A stretch of 64,000 nt of DNA from Miltoncostaea sp963771025 (GTDB lineage Bacteria; Actinomycetota; Thermoleophilia; Miltoncostaeales; Miltoncostaeaceae): the NCBI GenBank assembly GCA_963771025.1, contig CAVYRL010000004.1, forward strand, positions 310,001 through 374,000. The letters are read 5' to 3'. The position numbers and the translations under genes are program-made. The notes under the pieces are model-generated. The model was given only the letters and a program-made list of their open reading frames with translations, searched no databases and was not told where the DNA came from. Below, in pieces: positions 40,433 to 49,366 of the stretch. The stretch's first letter is position 1. Every line of letters begins with the position of its first letter.

Positions 40433-41466
40433 GCCCGCCGCCCGAGAGCTGGGCGGTCGATCCCCAGCGGGCCGGCGCCTGGGAGATCGAGCCCGGCCTG
40501 TGGCAGCTGCGACTGCCGTTGCCGTGGGACACCATCGGCACGGTCAACGCCTTCGCGATCAGGCGCGACGACGGCATCATGCTCGTCAACTGCGGGTCGG
40601 CCGGCGACCGCACCTGCCGGGACGCCCTGGCGACCGCGATGGCGGTGGCCGGGCTCTCGCTGTCGGAGGTGCGCCTGCTGGTCGCCACCCACACGCACTC
40701 CGACCACGTCGGCCTCGCGGCGTGGGTCATCCAGGAGAGCGGCTGCCGCTTCCTGATGCACCCGGCCTCGGCCCATTTCTACGACGCCATGCGCGAGCCG
40801 GAGCGGATCGGTGCCATCCGGCGAGCGCGGGCGGTCCGCGAGGGCGTGCCGCCGGAGCGGCTCGACGACTGCGGCGACGTCCGCGAAGAGCTCGAGGGCG
40901 TCATGGCCCCGGTCGCGCCGGACGCGCCGCTGGTGGGCGGCATGCGCCTGCCCTCTCTGCTCGGCGACTGGGAGGTGGTCGAGACGCCGGGGCACGCGCC
41001 CTCGCACGTCTGCCTGGTGCAGCGCGGGAGCGGCCTCGCGATTGTGGGCGACCTCGTCGCCCGCACGTTCGCCCCCTACCTGGACTACGGCTACACGCCC
41101 GACCCGGTCGCGGAACTGCTCGACTCGCTCGACCGGGTCAACGCGATCGACGGCGTCCGGCTCGGCCTTCCCGGGCACGGCCGGCCCCTGGAGGACGTCG
41201 CGGTCGCGATCGCCACCTACCGCGACGGGATCCACGGACGACTCAGGGACGCGCAGGCAGCGGTCGCGGCCGGGCCGGCGGGGGCCTACGAGATGACCCG
41301 GCGCATGTTCGGTGAGCCGACCTCGGACCAGAGCGCCGTCTGGCTCATGTGCGAGACGCTCTGTTACCTGAAGCACCTGCGCAACGCGGGTGCGGTCGTC
41401 CGCGACGAGAACGCGCTCGGTGCCTACCGCTACCGGCTGGCGCCCGCCCAGAGGGGGAGCTCATGA
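40426..41466 (+). CDS. Metallo-beta-lactamase-fold hydrolase
   Basis: A 346-residue MBL enzyme: THTHSDHVG with the zinc ligands at about residues 89-96, GHAPSHVCLV, AIVGDLVAR and GLPGHGRPLE. The C-terminal helical region (YEMTRRMFGEP, LMCETLCYLKHLRNAG) matches the thioesterase/lactonase-like branch seen also at 6349. No ATG or GTG is available near the N-terminus; TTG 40426, seven bases inside the LLM gene, is the best start. It stands between its LLM partner and HyuB and may hydrolyse an ester or lactone before carboxylation. Confidence 0.83.
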   Translation: MVGPPPESWAVDPQRAGAWEIEPGLWQLRLPLPWDTIGTVNAFAIRRDDGIMLVNCGSAGDRTCRDALATAMAVAGLSLSEVRLLVATHTHSDHVGLAAWVIQESGCRFLMHPASAHFYDAMREPERIGAIRRARAVREGVPPERLDDCGDVREELEGVMAPVAPDAPLVGGMRLPSLLGDWEVVETPGHAPSHVCLVQRGSGLAIVGDLVARTFAPYLDYGYTPDPVAELLDSLDRVNAIDGVRLGLPGHGRPLEDVAVAIATYRDGIHGRLRDAQAAVAAGPAGAYEMTRRMFGEPTSDQSAVWLMCETLCYLKHLRNAGAVVRDENALGAYRYRLAPAQRGSS

Positions 41467-43748
41467 CCACCGCCGCACCCGGCCCGTCGTTCGACGGCCG
41501 CACCTACCCGTACATGCCGCCCCGGGAGCCGCCCGAGGCGGTGGCGCCCCTGCTGCACGCCGAGCGCGGCGACGTCGACTCCACCACCTTCGAGGTGCTG
41601 CGCCACGCGCTCTGGAACCTCAACATGGAGCACGGCAACGCGATCATCCGCACCTCGGGGTCCCCGGTGGTGGTCTACGCCCACGACTTCAACCCGGTGA
41701 TCCTGGACGAGGCCGGGGACTACGTCTTCTTCGGCCCGTGGCTCCAGTACCTGGTCGCCGCCACCAGCCCGGCGGTCAAGTGGATCCTGGAGAACCGCCA
41801 CCCGCGCCCGGGCATCGAGCCGGGCTGCATGTTCATGACCAACGACCCCTGGATCGGGGCCACCCACCAGTCCGACCTCACGATGCTGGCGCCGGTCTTC
41901 TGGGAGGGCCGCATCTTCTCGTGGGTGGGCAACAGCCTCCATCACCAGGACCTGGGCGGCACCGCCCCCGGGGGGTTCAACCCCGTGGCGGCCGACATCT
42001 TCTGGGAGTCGGGGATGATACCGCCGGTGCGGGTCGTCGAGGACGGCGAGCTGCGCGTGGACCTCGAGGAGGAGTTCATGCGGCGCTCGCGCATGCCCGA
42101 GCTCGTCGCCGTGGACCTCCGCGCGCAGATCGCCGGCTGCAAGGTGGCCGTCGCCCGTATGGAGACGCTGCTCGCGCGCTACGGGCCCGGGACGGTCAAG
42201 GGCGTGATGAAGAAGATCCAGGACGACTCCGAGGCCGCGTTCCTGCGCCGCCTGGCCACGATCCCCGACGGCGAGTGGCGCGAGGAGGCCTTTCTCGAGA
42301 TGGCCGTCCCCGGCGACCGCGCGCTGTATCGCAACTCGCTTGTGCTGCGGAAGACCGGCGACCGCCTGGAGTTCTCGAACGAGGGCACCGACCCTCAGAT
42401 CGGCACCCTCGGTTGCACCCTGGCGGCCTGGTCGGGGGCGATCGGGGCGATGGTCAACTCACAGCTCATGTTCGACCAGCTGTTCGCGATCCAGGGCGCT
42501 TTGCGCCACATCGACTTCAACGCCGAGCCGGGGACCCTCACCTCGGCCCTGCACCCCTCGGCCCTCAGTCTGGCGCCGCTCACGCTCGACCAGTGCATCG
42601 CCCTGGCCGGCCTCTGCATCTCGAAGATGCTGAGCGCGAGCGACGACCCGGAGCTGCGCAAGGAGGGGGCCTCGTGCATGGGCTGCACCGCGTTCCCGAT
42701 CGCCGCCTTCTCGGGCGCGTACGACAACGGCCAGCCCTTCGCCACGCTCTTCCTGGAGGGGGTCGGCGCCGCCCTCGCCGGCAGCTCGTGGAAGGACGGG
42801 CTCGACGTCGGCGGATGGCCCTGGGACCCCCAGGTCGTGATGCCGAACGTCGAGGAGTTCGAGTCGACGTTCCCGATCCTGTACCTCTGGAAGCGGGTGC
42901 TGCCCGACTCGGGCGGTGCCGGGCGCCACCGAGGCGGCAACAGCATGGACCTGGGCGTGGTGGTGCACGGCGTCAACACGATCGCCCACCACACCGCCTC
43001 GGCCGCCCACTGCGCGGTGCCCGGCCCGCCGCTCGCCGGCGGCTATCCCTCGAGCCTCAACACCTACACGCTCCTGCGCGGCACGGACGTGCTCGAGCGC
43101 TTCGCCGGCGGGGTGGTGCCGGGCCTCGACGAGCTGTCGTCCGCCTCCCAGGAGACCCTTCCCGCCAAGGCCTTCGGCGTCCCGCAGAACGTCGGGGACG
43201 TCTACGTCATGAGCTGGACCGGGGCCGGGGGCTACGGCGACCCGATCGAGCGCCCGCCGGATGAGGTGCTCGCCGACGTCCTGGCCGAGGCGGTCACCGC
43301 CGGCGAGGCCGAGCGCCTGTACGGGGTCGTGATCCGTGACGCAGAGGTGGACGGCGCGGCCACCGACGCGGGGCGGGCCGCCGTCGTCGCGGACCGGCTC
43401 ACCTGGAGCGGGCCGGCGCACTCCCGCGCGGCCGCTGCGGGCACGGAGCTGCGCGAGGTGGGCCCGGAGCTGGTGGTGGTGGCCGAGGACGGCGCCCAGG
43501 CACTTGCCTGCGGCGCCTGCCGGACGGTGCTCTCGACGGTGGACGGCAACTGGAAGGACGGCGCGCGCGTGCGTGAGATCCCGCTCGAGCAGGGCAACCG
43601 GCACCAGCCCCCGGTGGCCACGCTCACCGACGACGACGTGGTGCTGCGCCAGTTCGCCTGCCCGGGCTGCGGCCGGCTGCTCGACAACGAGGTGCGCCGC
43701 TCCGCGGAACCGCCCCTCTGGGATTTCCGGCTCCTCGGGGGGGTGTGA
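41463..43748 (+). CDS. HyuB/acetone-carboxylase-alpha-like subunit fused to zinc-ribbon gamma-like domain, copy 2
   Basis: A 761-residue HyuB protein closely parallel to copy 1: FEVLRHALWNLNMEHGNAII, MFMTNDPWIGATHQSDLTML, DLGGTAPGGFNPVAADIFWE and RGGNSMDLGVVVHG. After about residue 670 comes a gamma-subunit-like domain with two CxxC pairs (ACGACRTVL and FACPGCGRLL), so zinc binding is likely here, unlike copy 1. ATG 41463 has GAGGGGGAGCTC in front. The gene overlaps HyuA by four bases. Order is B then A, reversed relative to copy 1. Likely role: substrate-binding and catalytic subunit of an ATP-dependent ketone carboxylase. Confidence 0.85.
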   Translation: MTTAAPGPSFDGRTYPYMPPREPPEAVAPLLHAERGDVDSTTFEVLRHALWNLNMEHGNAIIRTSGSPVVVYAHDFNPVILDEAGDYVFFGPWLQYLVAATSPAVKWILENRHPRPGIEPGCMFMTNDPWIGATHQSDLTMLAPVFWEGRIFSWVGNSLHHQDLGGTAPGGFNPVAADIFWESGMIPPVRVVEDGELRVDLEEEFMRRSRMPELVAVDLRAQIAGCKVAVARMETLLARYGPGTVKGVMKKIQDDSEAAFLRRLATIPDGEWREEAFLEMAVPGDRALYRNSLVLRKTGDRLEFSNEGTDPQIGTLGCTLAAWSGAIGAMVNSQLMFDQLFAIQGALRHIDFNAEPGTLTSALHPSALSLAPLTLDQCIALAGLCISKMLSASDDPELRKEGASCMGCTAFPIAAFSGAYDNGQPFATLFLEGVGAALAGSSWKDGLDVGGWPWDPQVVMPNVEEFESTFPILYLWKRVLPDSGGAGRHRGGNSMDLGVVVHGVNTIAHHTASAAHCAVPGPPLAGGYPSSLNTYTLLRGTDVLERFAGGVVPGLDELSSASQETLPAKAFGVPQNVGDVYVMSWTGAGGYGDPIERPPDEVLADVLAEAVTAGEAERLYGVVIRDAEVDGAATDAGRAAVVADRLTWSGPAHSRAAAAGTELREVGPELVVVAEDGAQALACGACRTVLSTVDGNWKDGARVREIPLEQGNRHQPPVATLTDDDVVLRQFACPGCGRLLDNEVRRSAEPPLWDFRLLGGV

Positions 43749-45862
43749 GCGTGTACTACCTGGGTGTGGACATCGGCGGCACCTTCACCGACGTCGTGTC
43801 GGTGGACGATGCCGGGCGCGTGCGGGCGACCAAGGTCTCCTCGACGCCGCCGCGCTTCGAGCGCGGGTTCATGGAGGGGGTCGAGAAGCTCGCGGCGCTG
43901 CACGACGTGACGGCCGACGACTTCCTGCGCGACTGCGAGATCGTGCTGCACGGGACGACCGTGGCGACCAACGCGGTGGTCGAGCTGCGCGGGGCGACGG
44001 TCGGCGTGCTGACGACCAAGGGCCACCGGGACACGCTGCCGGTGATGCGCGGCAGCGGGCGCAGCAAGGGGCTGCCGGTTGACCAGATGCTGCACGCCTC
44101 GCGCCAGCAGAAGCCCAAGCCGCTGGCCGAGCGCGCGATGATCCTCGAGCTCAACGAGCGCATGGACGCACACGGTGATGTGGTGGTGGCGCTCGACGAT
44201 GCCGAGGTCGAGGACCGGGTCCGCGAGCTGGTTGACGCCGGTGTCCGAGCGATCGCCGTCTGCCTGCTCTGGTCGGTCGCCAACCCGGAGCACGAGCGCC
44301 GGGTGGCCGAGGCGGTGAGCCGCCTGGCCCCCGACGTCCACGTCACCTGCTCGCACGAGGTCTCCTCGCGCAGCGGCGAGTACGAGCGCTTCGCCGCGAC
44401 GGCGATCAACGCCTTCATCGGGCCCGAGAGCGCGGAGTACATGCGCCGCCTGGCCTCCGAGCTCGACCGCCGCGGGTGTCGCGGCTCGTTCCTGATCATG
44501 CAGGCCTCGGGCGGGGTGGCCCCCGCCGAGGGCGCCGCCCGGCTGCCGATCCTCACGATCGGCTCCGGCCCGTCGGCCGGCCTCGCGGCGAGCGCCGTCC
44601 TGGCCGAGCGCCGGTCCGAGCCCAACGTGATCACCACCGACATGGGCGGCACGAGCTTCGACGTCGGCCTGGTGGTGGGCGGCCAGCCGGTGCACGCCAG
44701 CTCGACGGTGGTCAGTCAGTACGAGTTCTTCATCCCGCGTGCCGACATCGAGTCGATCGGCTCGGGCGGTGGCAGCGTCATCCACTACGACGCCTCCAGC
44801 CACACCCTCCGGGTGGGCCCCATGAGCGCCGGCGCCGACCCCGGGCCCGCCTGTTACGGCAAGGGCGGCGACCGTCCCACGGTGACCGACGCCAACCTGC
44901 TGCTGGGCTACCTCAACGCGCAGAATTTCCTCGGAGGGGAGATCCCGCTCGACGTGGCCCGCGCGGAGGCGACCCTCGCCGAGGCCGGCAGGCCGCTCGG
45001 CATGGGCGCGCTCGAGGTGGCCGCGGCGGCCCGCCGCATCGTCGACGCCCAGATGGCCGAGCTGATCCGGGTGATGACCGTGCAGCGGGGCATGGACCCG
45101 CGCGATTTCGTCATCTACGCCTACGGCGGCGCGGGCGGCCTGCACGTCGCCGGCTTCACCCGCGAGCTCGGAGGAGTGCGGGCGGTCGTGCCGCTCGGCG
45201 AGCTGTCGGCCACCTGGTCGGCGTTCGGCTGCGCCACGGCGAACCTCGTGCACATCCACGAGCACGTCGAGACGCTCGCCAGTCCGCTCGACGGCACGCG
45301 TCTCGGCGAGATCTTCGCCGAGCTCGAGAGCGAGGCGCACGCGCGTCTGGGCGCCGAGGGGATCCCCGCCGACCGCCAGATGCTCGAGCGCAGCGTCGAG
45401 ATGAAGTACCCCCTCCAGATCAACCAGGTCGAGGTCGAGGCCCCGGCAGGCGAGCTCGCGGGCGCCGGGCAGGTGCTGGCCGACCGCTTCGCCGAGCGCT
45501 ACGAGCAGCTCTTCGGCGCCGGCGCCGCCTTCGAGGGCGCCGGCTGCCAGGTGGTGCTCTGCCGGGTCACCGGCCGCGGGCTGCTGCCGCGGCCCGACGT
45601 GCTGCGCGAGGCCGCGGGCGCGATGAGCGAGGTGCTCACCGCCGGCCGCACCCGCGACGTCACCTGGGTGTCGGCGGCCGGGACCTCCGTGCTCGGGACG
45701 CCGATCTTCGATGTGCAGGACACCGCGGGCGGCGGAACCGTCGAGGGGCCCGCGATCGTGGAGGGAGCGAGCACCACGATCCTGCTGCCTCCCGGGACCC
45801 GGGGCGTCATCGACGCCTCCGGCGACATGGTGCTGCAGACGACCGAGGGAGCTGTCGCGTGA
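43745..45862 (+). CDS. HyuA/acetone-carboxylase-beta-like ATPase subunit, copy 2
   Basis: A 705-residue actin-like ATPase: DIGGTFTDVVSVDDAGR at the N-terminus, IVLHGTTVATNAVVELRGAT, TTDMGGTSFDVGLVVGGQPV and VIYAYGGAGGLHVAGFTREL. It parallels copy 1 throughout. GTG 43745 overlaps the HyuB stop, and the stop overlaps the lipocalin-like gene (45859). Expected to hydrolyse ATP in ketone or bicarbonate activation with HyuB. Two full HyuAB systems in one regulon suggest two different ketone substrates or steps. Confidence 0.88.
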   Translation: MSVYYLGVDIGGTFTDVVSVDDAGRVRATKVSSTPPRFERGFMEGVEKLAALHDVTADDFLRDCEIVLHGTTVATNAVVELRGATVGVLTTKGHRDTLPVMRGSGRSKGLPVDQMLHASRQQKPKPLAERAMILELNERMDAHGDVVVALDDAEVEDRVRELVDAGVRAIAVCLLWSVANPEHERRVAEAVSRLAPDVHVTCSHEVSSRSGEYERFAATAINAFIGPESAEYMRRLASELDRRGCRGSFLIMQASGGVAPAEGAARLPILTIGSGPSAGLAASAVLAERRSEPNVITTDMGGTSFDVGLVVGGQPVHASSTVVSQYEFFIPRADIESIGSGGGSVIHYDASSHTLRVGPMSAGADPGPACYGKGGDRPTVTDANLLLGYLNAQNFLGGEIPLDVARAEATLAEAGRPLGMGALEVAAAARRIVDAQMAELIRVMTVQRGMDPRDFVIYAYGGAGGLHVAGFTRELGGVRAVVPLGELSATWSAFGCATANLVHIHEHVETLASPLDGTRLGEIFAELESEAHARLGAEGIPADRQMLERSVEMKYPLQINQVEVEAPAGELAGAGQVLADRFAERYEQLFGAGAAFEGAGCQVVLCRVTGRGLLPRPDVLREAAGAMSEVLTAGRTRDVTWVSAAGTSVLGTPIFDVQDTAGGGTVEGPAIVEGASTTILLPPGTRGVIDASGDMVLQTTEGAVA

Positions 45863-46914
45863 CGCTGGGCCCGCTCGACGACCTGATGATCCACCAGACG
45901 CTGGACACGCTCGACTCGGTCGCGTCGGACGATGCGCGATGGATGGAGCGCTTCTGGTTCGGCGTCTGCGATCCCGAGGGCAGGGTGGGCCTGATCTGCG
46001 GCCTGGGGACATACCCCAACGCCGGCATGGTTGACGCGCTCGCCCTGGTCGCGCGCCCCGGCGAGCAGCACAACCTGCGGAGCTGGCGCCCGCTCGGCGA
46101 CAGCCGCTGGACGCTCGATTCGCCGCCGCTCTCGTTCGCCATCACCGAGCCGATGCGCACCTGGCGCCTGACCGCGTCGCCCTCCGACGTCAACATGGCG
46201 TTCGACCTGACATTCCGAGCGCGCACGCAGCCATTCCAGATGGAGCCGTCGATGCTCATCGAGAAGGACGGACGGCTGGTGATCGCGTACGCGCACTTCG
46301 TGCAGTCCGGCCGGTTCGACGGATGGATAGAGGCCGGCGGCGAGCGCCACGAGGTCGACGGATGGCTCGGCGAGCGCGACCGCTCGTGGGGCGCCCGCAA
46401 CCCCTCCGGGCGGGTCAAGCGCGGGCTGCACATCTGGCTGCCGCTCCAGCTCCGCGACACGGCGCCGTGGGTCTGGATCCACGAGCGCCCCAACGGCAGG
46501 CGCACCAACCTGAGCGGAGCGCTGCGCCCCGACGGGATGGGCGAGCCGGACCGCGTCTCGGACTTCACCTACGACATGGACATCCGCCAGGTCGGACACC
46601 ACCGCATCCTCGACCGCTCACGCCTGTCGATCGCCTCGGAGGGCGGGCAGGCGCTCGACCTCGAGACCGAGCTGATGCTGCCGGTGTTCCTGTCGGGCGG
46701 CGGCTACGCCGACGACCAGAGCGGCCAGGGCGTGCCGAAGGCGAGCGCCGGCCACGAGGGCGAGGTCTGGTCGACCGCGACCGACGCCGACGTGGCTGCG
46801 ATCCCGATCTCCATCGTCAACCACTTCGTGCGCGTGGGGGGCTCCGGGGGCGGAGGCGTGGGTGTCTTCGAGCTCTCGGTCGGCGAGTTCGACCCATTGG
46901 GCTACACGGACTGA
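45859..46914 (+). CDS. AttH/CrtC-like lipocalin-fold protein, copy D
   Basis: A 351-residue protein, the clearest relative of copy B. It shows CGLGTYPNAGMVDALALVAR, YAHFVQSGRFDGWIEAGGE, WLGERDRSWGARNPSGRVKR and GEFDPLGYTD at the end. GTG 45859 overlaps the HyuA stop by four bases, tying it to the ketone-carboxylase operon. Its 3' end overlaps the convergent LLM gene by 13 bases. Recurrence of this family beside different oxidative modules suggests a ligand-binding or hydratase role for hydrophobic intermediates. Confidence 0.73.
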   Translation: MTLGPLDDLMIHQTLDTLDSVASDDARWMERFWFGVCDPEGRVGLICGLGTYPNAGMVDALALVARPGEQHNLRSWRPLGDSRWTLDSPPLSFAITEPMRTWRLTASPSDVNMAFDLTFRARTQPFQMEPSMLIEKDGRLVIAYAHFVQSGRFDGWIEAGGERHEVDGWLGERDRSWGARNPSGRVKRGLHIWLPLQLRDTAPWVWIHERPNGRRTNLSGALRPDGMGEPDRVSDFTYDMDIRQVGHHRILDRSRLSIASEGGQALDLETELMLPVFLSGGGYADDQSGQGVPKASAGHEGEVWSTATDADVAAIPISIVNHFVRVGGSGGGGVGVFELSVGEFDPLGYTD

Positions 46915-47918
46915 GCCTCGCCGGCGAGGGCCGGCCGCAGACGCATGGCGAGCAGCTCCACGTGGCGGTCGGCGAGGTCGTCGGGCATTCCGGCGATGCT
47001 GTCCCAGAAGAAGACGTGCTCGACCGGCATCCCCTCCAGCCACCCGCGCAGGAACGGAATCGCCTCGTCGGGGGTCAGCACGTGCAGCCGTGGCGGGCGC
47101 GCGTGGGCCCCGGGCCTCTCGCGGTCCTCCCGGCGCCCTTCGGCGTCGCGCATCAGGGTGGGCGGCAGGGCGGAGTCGTCGCCGCGCCCCTCGCGCCCGT
47201 ATCGGGCGTAGCTTTCGCGCTGATAGGCCAGGTGGGGGCGGATCCGCGTCCGCGCCTCCTCCGGGTCATCGGCCAGGATCACCATGGCCAGGCCGCTCAT
47301 CCGGGCGCTCGCCGGATCGTGGCCACCCTCGGCGAGGCCCTCCCGGTACGCCTCCAGCAGACCCTCGTCCAGCCACAGCAGGCCGGTGTCGAGGCGGCCC
47401 GCGATGCGGGCCCCGCGCGGGGTCATGAGGCCGAGCCAGAGCGGCACCGGGTCCTGGGCGGGGGGCGGCGTGCAGGCCCCCTCCGTCCACAGCCGCCGGA
47501 TCTCCCGCACGCTTCGCCGCAGCAGCCTGAAGCGCTCGTCGGGATCGACGCCGTAGGCCGCGAACTCGGGCACGCGATACCCGGCACCCAGCCCCAGCTC
47601 CAGGCGGCCGCCGCTGACCAGGTCGACGACCGCCGCCTCCTCCGCGATCTGCAGAGGAGGCCGCAGCGGCGCCAGCATGACCGCCGTGCCGATCCTCATC
47701 CGGCGCGTTCGGCCGGCGATCGCCGCCGCCATGGTGAGCGGCTGCGGCAGGTACCCGTCCTCGAAGAAGTGGTGCTCGGTGACCCACACCGAGTCGATGC
47801 CCATGCGCTCCGCCTCGGCGATCCGGTCCATCGTGCGGCTGTACAGCTCGGCCCACGGCCGCCGCCACCCGGGCGGGTTGCGCATGTCCGAATAGATGCC
47901 GACCTTCACCGGGCTCAC
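46902..47918 (-). CDS. LLM-class flavin/F420-dependent oxidoreductase
   Basis: A 338-residue luciferase-like enzyme: GIDSVWVTEHHFFEDGYLPQ, RRMRIGTAVMLAPLRPPLQI, VVDLVSGGRLELGLGAGYRV and VPLWLGLMTPRGARIAG. EHHFFEDGYLP matches the EHHMMPDGYLP of the 5325 protein. GTG 47918 overlaps the SnoaL stop (GTGA) and has the usual position for the first strand (VKVGIYSDM). It is the last gene of the - strand operon from 49304. Confidence 0.85.
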   Translation of the reverse strand: MSPVKVGIYSDMRNPPGWRRPWAELYSRTMDRIAEAERMGIDSVWVTEHHFFEDGYLPQPLTMAAAIAGRTRRMRIGTAVMLAPLRPPLQIAEEAAVVDLVSGGRLELGLGAGYRVPEFAAYGVDPDERFRLLRRSVREIRRLWTEGACTPPPAQDPVPLWLGLMTPRGARIAGRLDTGLLWLDEGLLEAYREGLAEGGHDPASARMSGLAMVILADDPEEARTRIRPHLAYQRESYARYGREGRGDDSALPPTLMRDAEGRREDRERPGAHARPPRLHVLTPDEAIPFLRGWLEGMPVEHVFFWDSIAGMPDDLADRHVELLAMRLRPALAGEAQSV

Positions 47919-48379
47919 AGGGCCAGCGGGCGCCTCTCGGCGGGCCGCTCCTCCGTCCACTGTCGCAGCACGTCACGGCGGGCGAACCGCCAGCCGTCCG
48001 GCGTTCTGGCGTAGGCGTCGCGGTAGCGGATGTACATCACCAGGTCGGTCGCCCCCGCCCCGTCCTCGGTGAGGTGATGCGCCATGCAGTAGACCTCGCC
48101 GTCCGCGCGGTCGCCGTCGATCTCGCAGAGGTGGTTGGCCATCAGGTGGAAGGTGGAGGTGAAGGTCCGCAGCAGGCCCATGACCTCGCGCAGACCCTCG
48201 TGGCCGCGGTACTCCACCACGGGCTCGCCGTCCTCGGTCTCGTAGACGGCGAGGGCGGCGGCGGCGGTGAAGAGGTCGGCGAAGGCGCCCGCGTCGCGGG
48301 CGTCCACGGTGGCGGCGTAGCGGTCAACCAGCGTCCGCAGCGCCAGCCGGTCGGCGATCTCCTCGAGCTGCGTGCTCAC
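47915..48379 (-). CDS. SnoaL/NTF2-like small protein
   Basis: A 154-residue NTF2-fold protein: EIADRLALRTLVDRYAATVD, AGAFADLFTAAAALAVYETE, STFHLMANHLCEIDGDRADG and YRDAYARTPDGWRFARRDVL. The HxxxNH-like region (FHLMANHL) is typical of SnoaL_4 proteins in hydrocarbon and steroid clusters. GTG 48379 with GGAGG in front gives the standard N-terminus. It lies between the racemase-like gene (64-base gap) and the LLM gene (overlap). Enzymatic role unproven; isomerase or dehydratase is possible. Confidence 0.8.
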   Translation of the reverse strand: MSTQLEEIADRLALRTLVDRYAATVDARDAGAFADLFTAAAALAVYETEDGEPVVEYRGHEGLREVMGLLRTFTSTFHLMANHLCEIDGDRADGEVYCMAHHLTEDGAGATDLVMYIRYRDAYARTPDGWRFARRDVLRQWTEERPAERRPLAL

Positions 48380-48443
48380 GGGCGGCCTCCGGGGCTCGCG
48401 TTGGCGGGGGCGCACCGGCCGCCCCGACCGCAGGGGGCGGCGG

Positions 48444-49304
48444 TCAGGACGGCCCCCCACCGCGGTCGGTGTCGATGACCGCGGCGAGCGGGATGCCGCG
48501 CGCGTCGGCCCACTCCTCCCACTGGGCCGGGGTGCGCGCGCGGAACGCCTCGGAGAGCGACTCGCGGCCCAGGTGGGGCAGCCCGAGCTCGTCGCGTAGG
48601 CGTTCCTGGAAGTGGGGCTCGAGGGCGGCGAGCGCGAGCCAGCCGCCGTCGGCCTCGTACAGCCCATAGGCGGCGAGGCCGCCCCCCACCAGCCCGCCCA
48701 CCGCGGTCAGCCCATGCTGCCACGGGCCGGCGAACGCGGCGGCGGCGTCCGACAGGGCCACCTCGGCGTAGCGGCCCCCGCTCCCCCGCTCGCGAGCCAG
48801 GAGCAGGGCGAGGGCCGCGGAGACCGCCCGCTCGCCGCCTCCGATGTCGGCCATCAGGGTGCGCGGCAGCGCCGGCGGCGAGAGCAGGCCGAGATGGGCC
48901 ATGTAGGTGAGATCGTGGCCCGGCACGTCCTGGCGCGGATGTGGATACCCGACGATCGCCACCTGCACCAGGCGCGGAAAGCGCTCGCCGACGGCGGCCC
49001 GGCCCAGCCCGAGCCGCTCGAGCGCGGCGGGGCGGCTGGAGGTCAGCAGCACGTCGGCCCCCTCGAGGTGGCCGTCGAGCCGGGCCCGGTCTGCGGGCGC
49101 CTTCAGGTCGAGCCGCACCACGGCCTGGTCGGCGGTGAGCCGGCCGTACCACCCGGGCGCGTTCGTCTCGAGCGGGTCGCCGCTCAGCGGCTCGACCTTC
49201 GTCACCTCGGCGCCCATCTCGGTGAGACGTGCCCCGGCCGCGGGGGCGGGGAGGTTGATGCCCAGGTTGACCACCACGACGCCCTCAAGAGGACGGGGCG
49301 GCAC
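48444..49304 (-). CDS. CaiB/BaiF-family protein, alpha-methylacyl-CoA racemase-like
   Basis: About 286 residues, shorter than the usual 350-400. The N-terminus PPRPLEGVVVVNLGINLPAP is the Rossmann-like start of family-III CoA-transferases. VPGHDLTYMAHLGLLSPP carries the His of racemases (His130) and LMADIGGGERAVSAALALLL the Asp (Asp153), which favours 2-methylacyl-CoA racemase over CoA transfer. GTG 49304 has GGGAGG five bases upstream. GTG 49352 is an alternative start giving 16 more residues. It is the first gene after operator copy 9 and may epimerise a branched, isoprenoid-type side chain. Confidence 0.78.
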   Translation of the reverse strand: MPPRPLEGVVVVNLGINLPAPAAGARLTEMGAEVTKVEPLSGDPLETNAPGWYGRLTADQAVVRLDLKAPADRARLDGHLEGADVLLTSSRPAALERLGLGRAAVGERFPRLVQVAIVGYPHPRQDVPGHDLTYMAHLGLLSPPALPRTLMADIGGGERAVSAALALLLARERGSGGRYAEVALSDAAAAFAGPWQHGLTAVGGLVGGGLAAYGLYEADGGWLALAALEPHFQERLRDELGLPHLGRESLSEAFRARTPAQWEEWADARGIPLAAVIDTDRGGGPS

Positions 49305-49366
49305 CGGCACCTCCCGCGGGGAGGTCGGGCTCGTATCGCGGCCGGCACTCACGCGGCTCAACTTAT

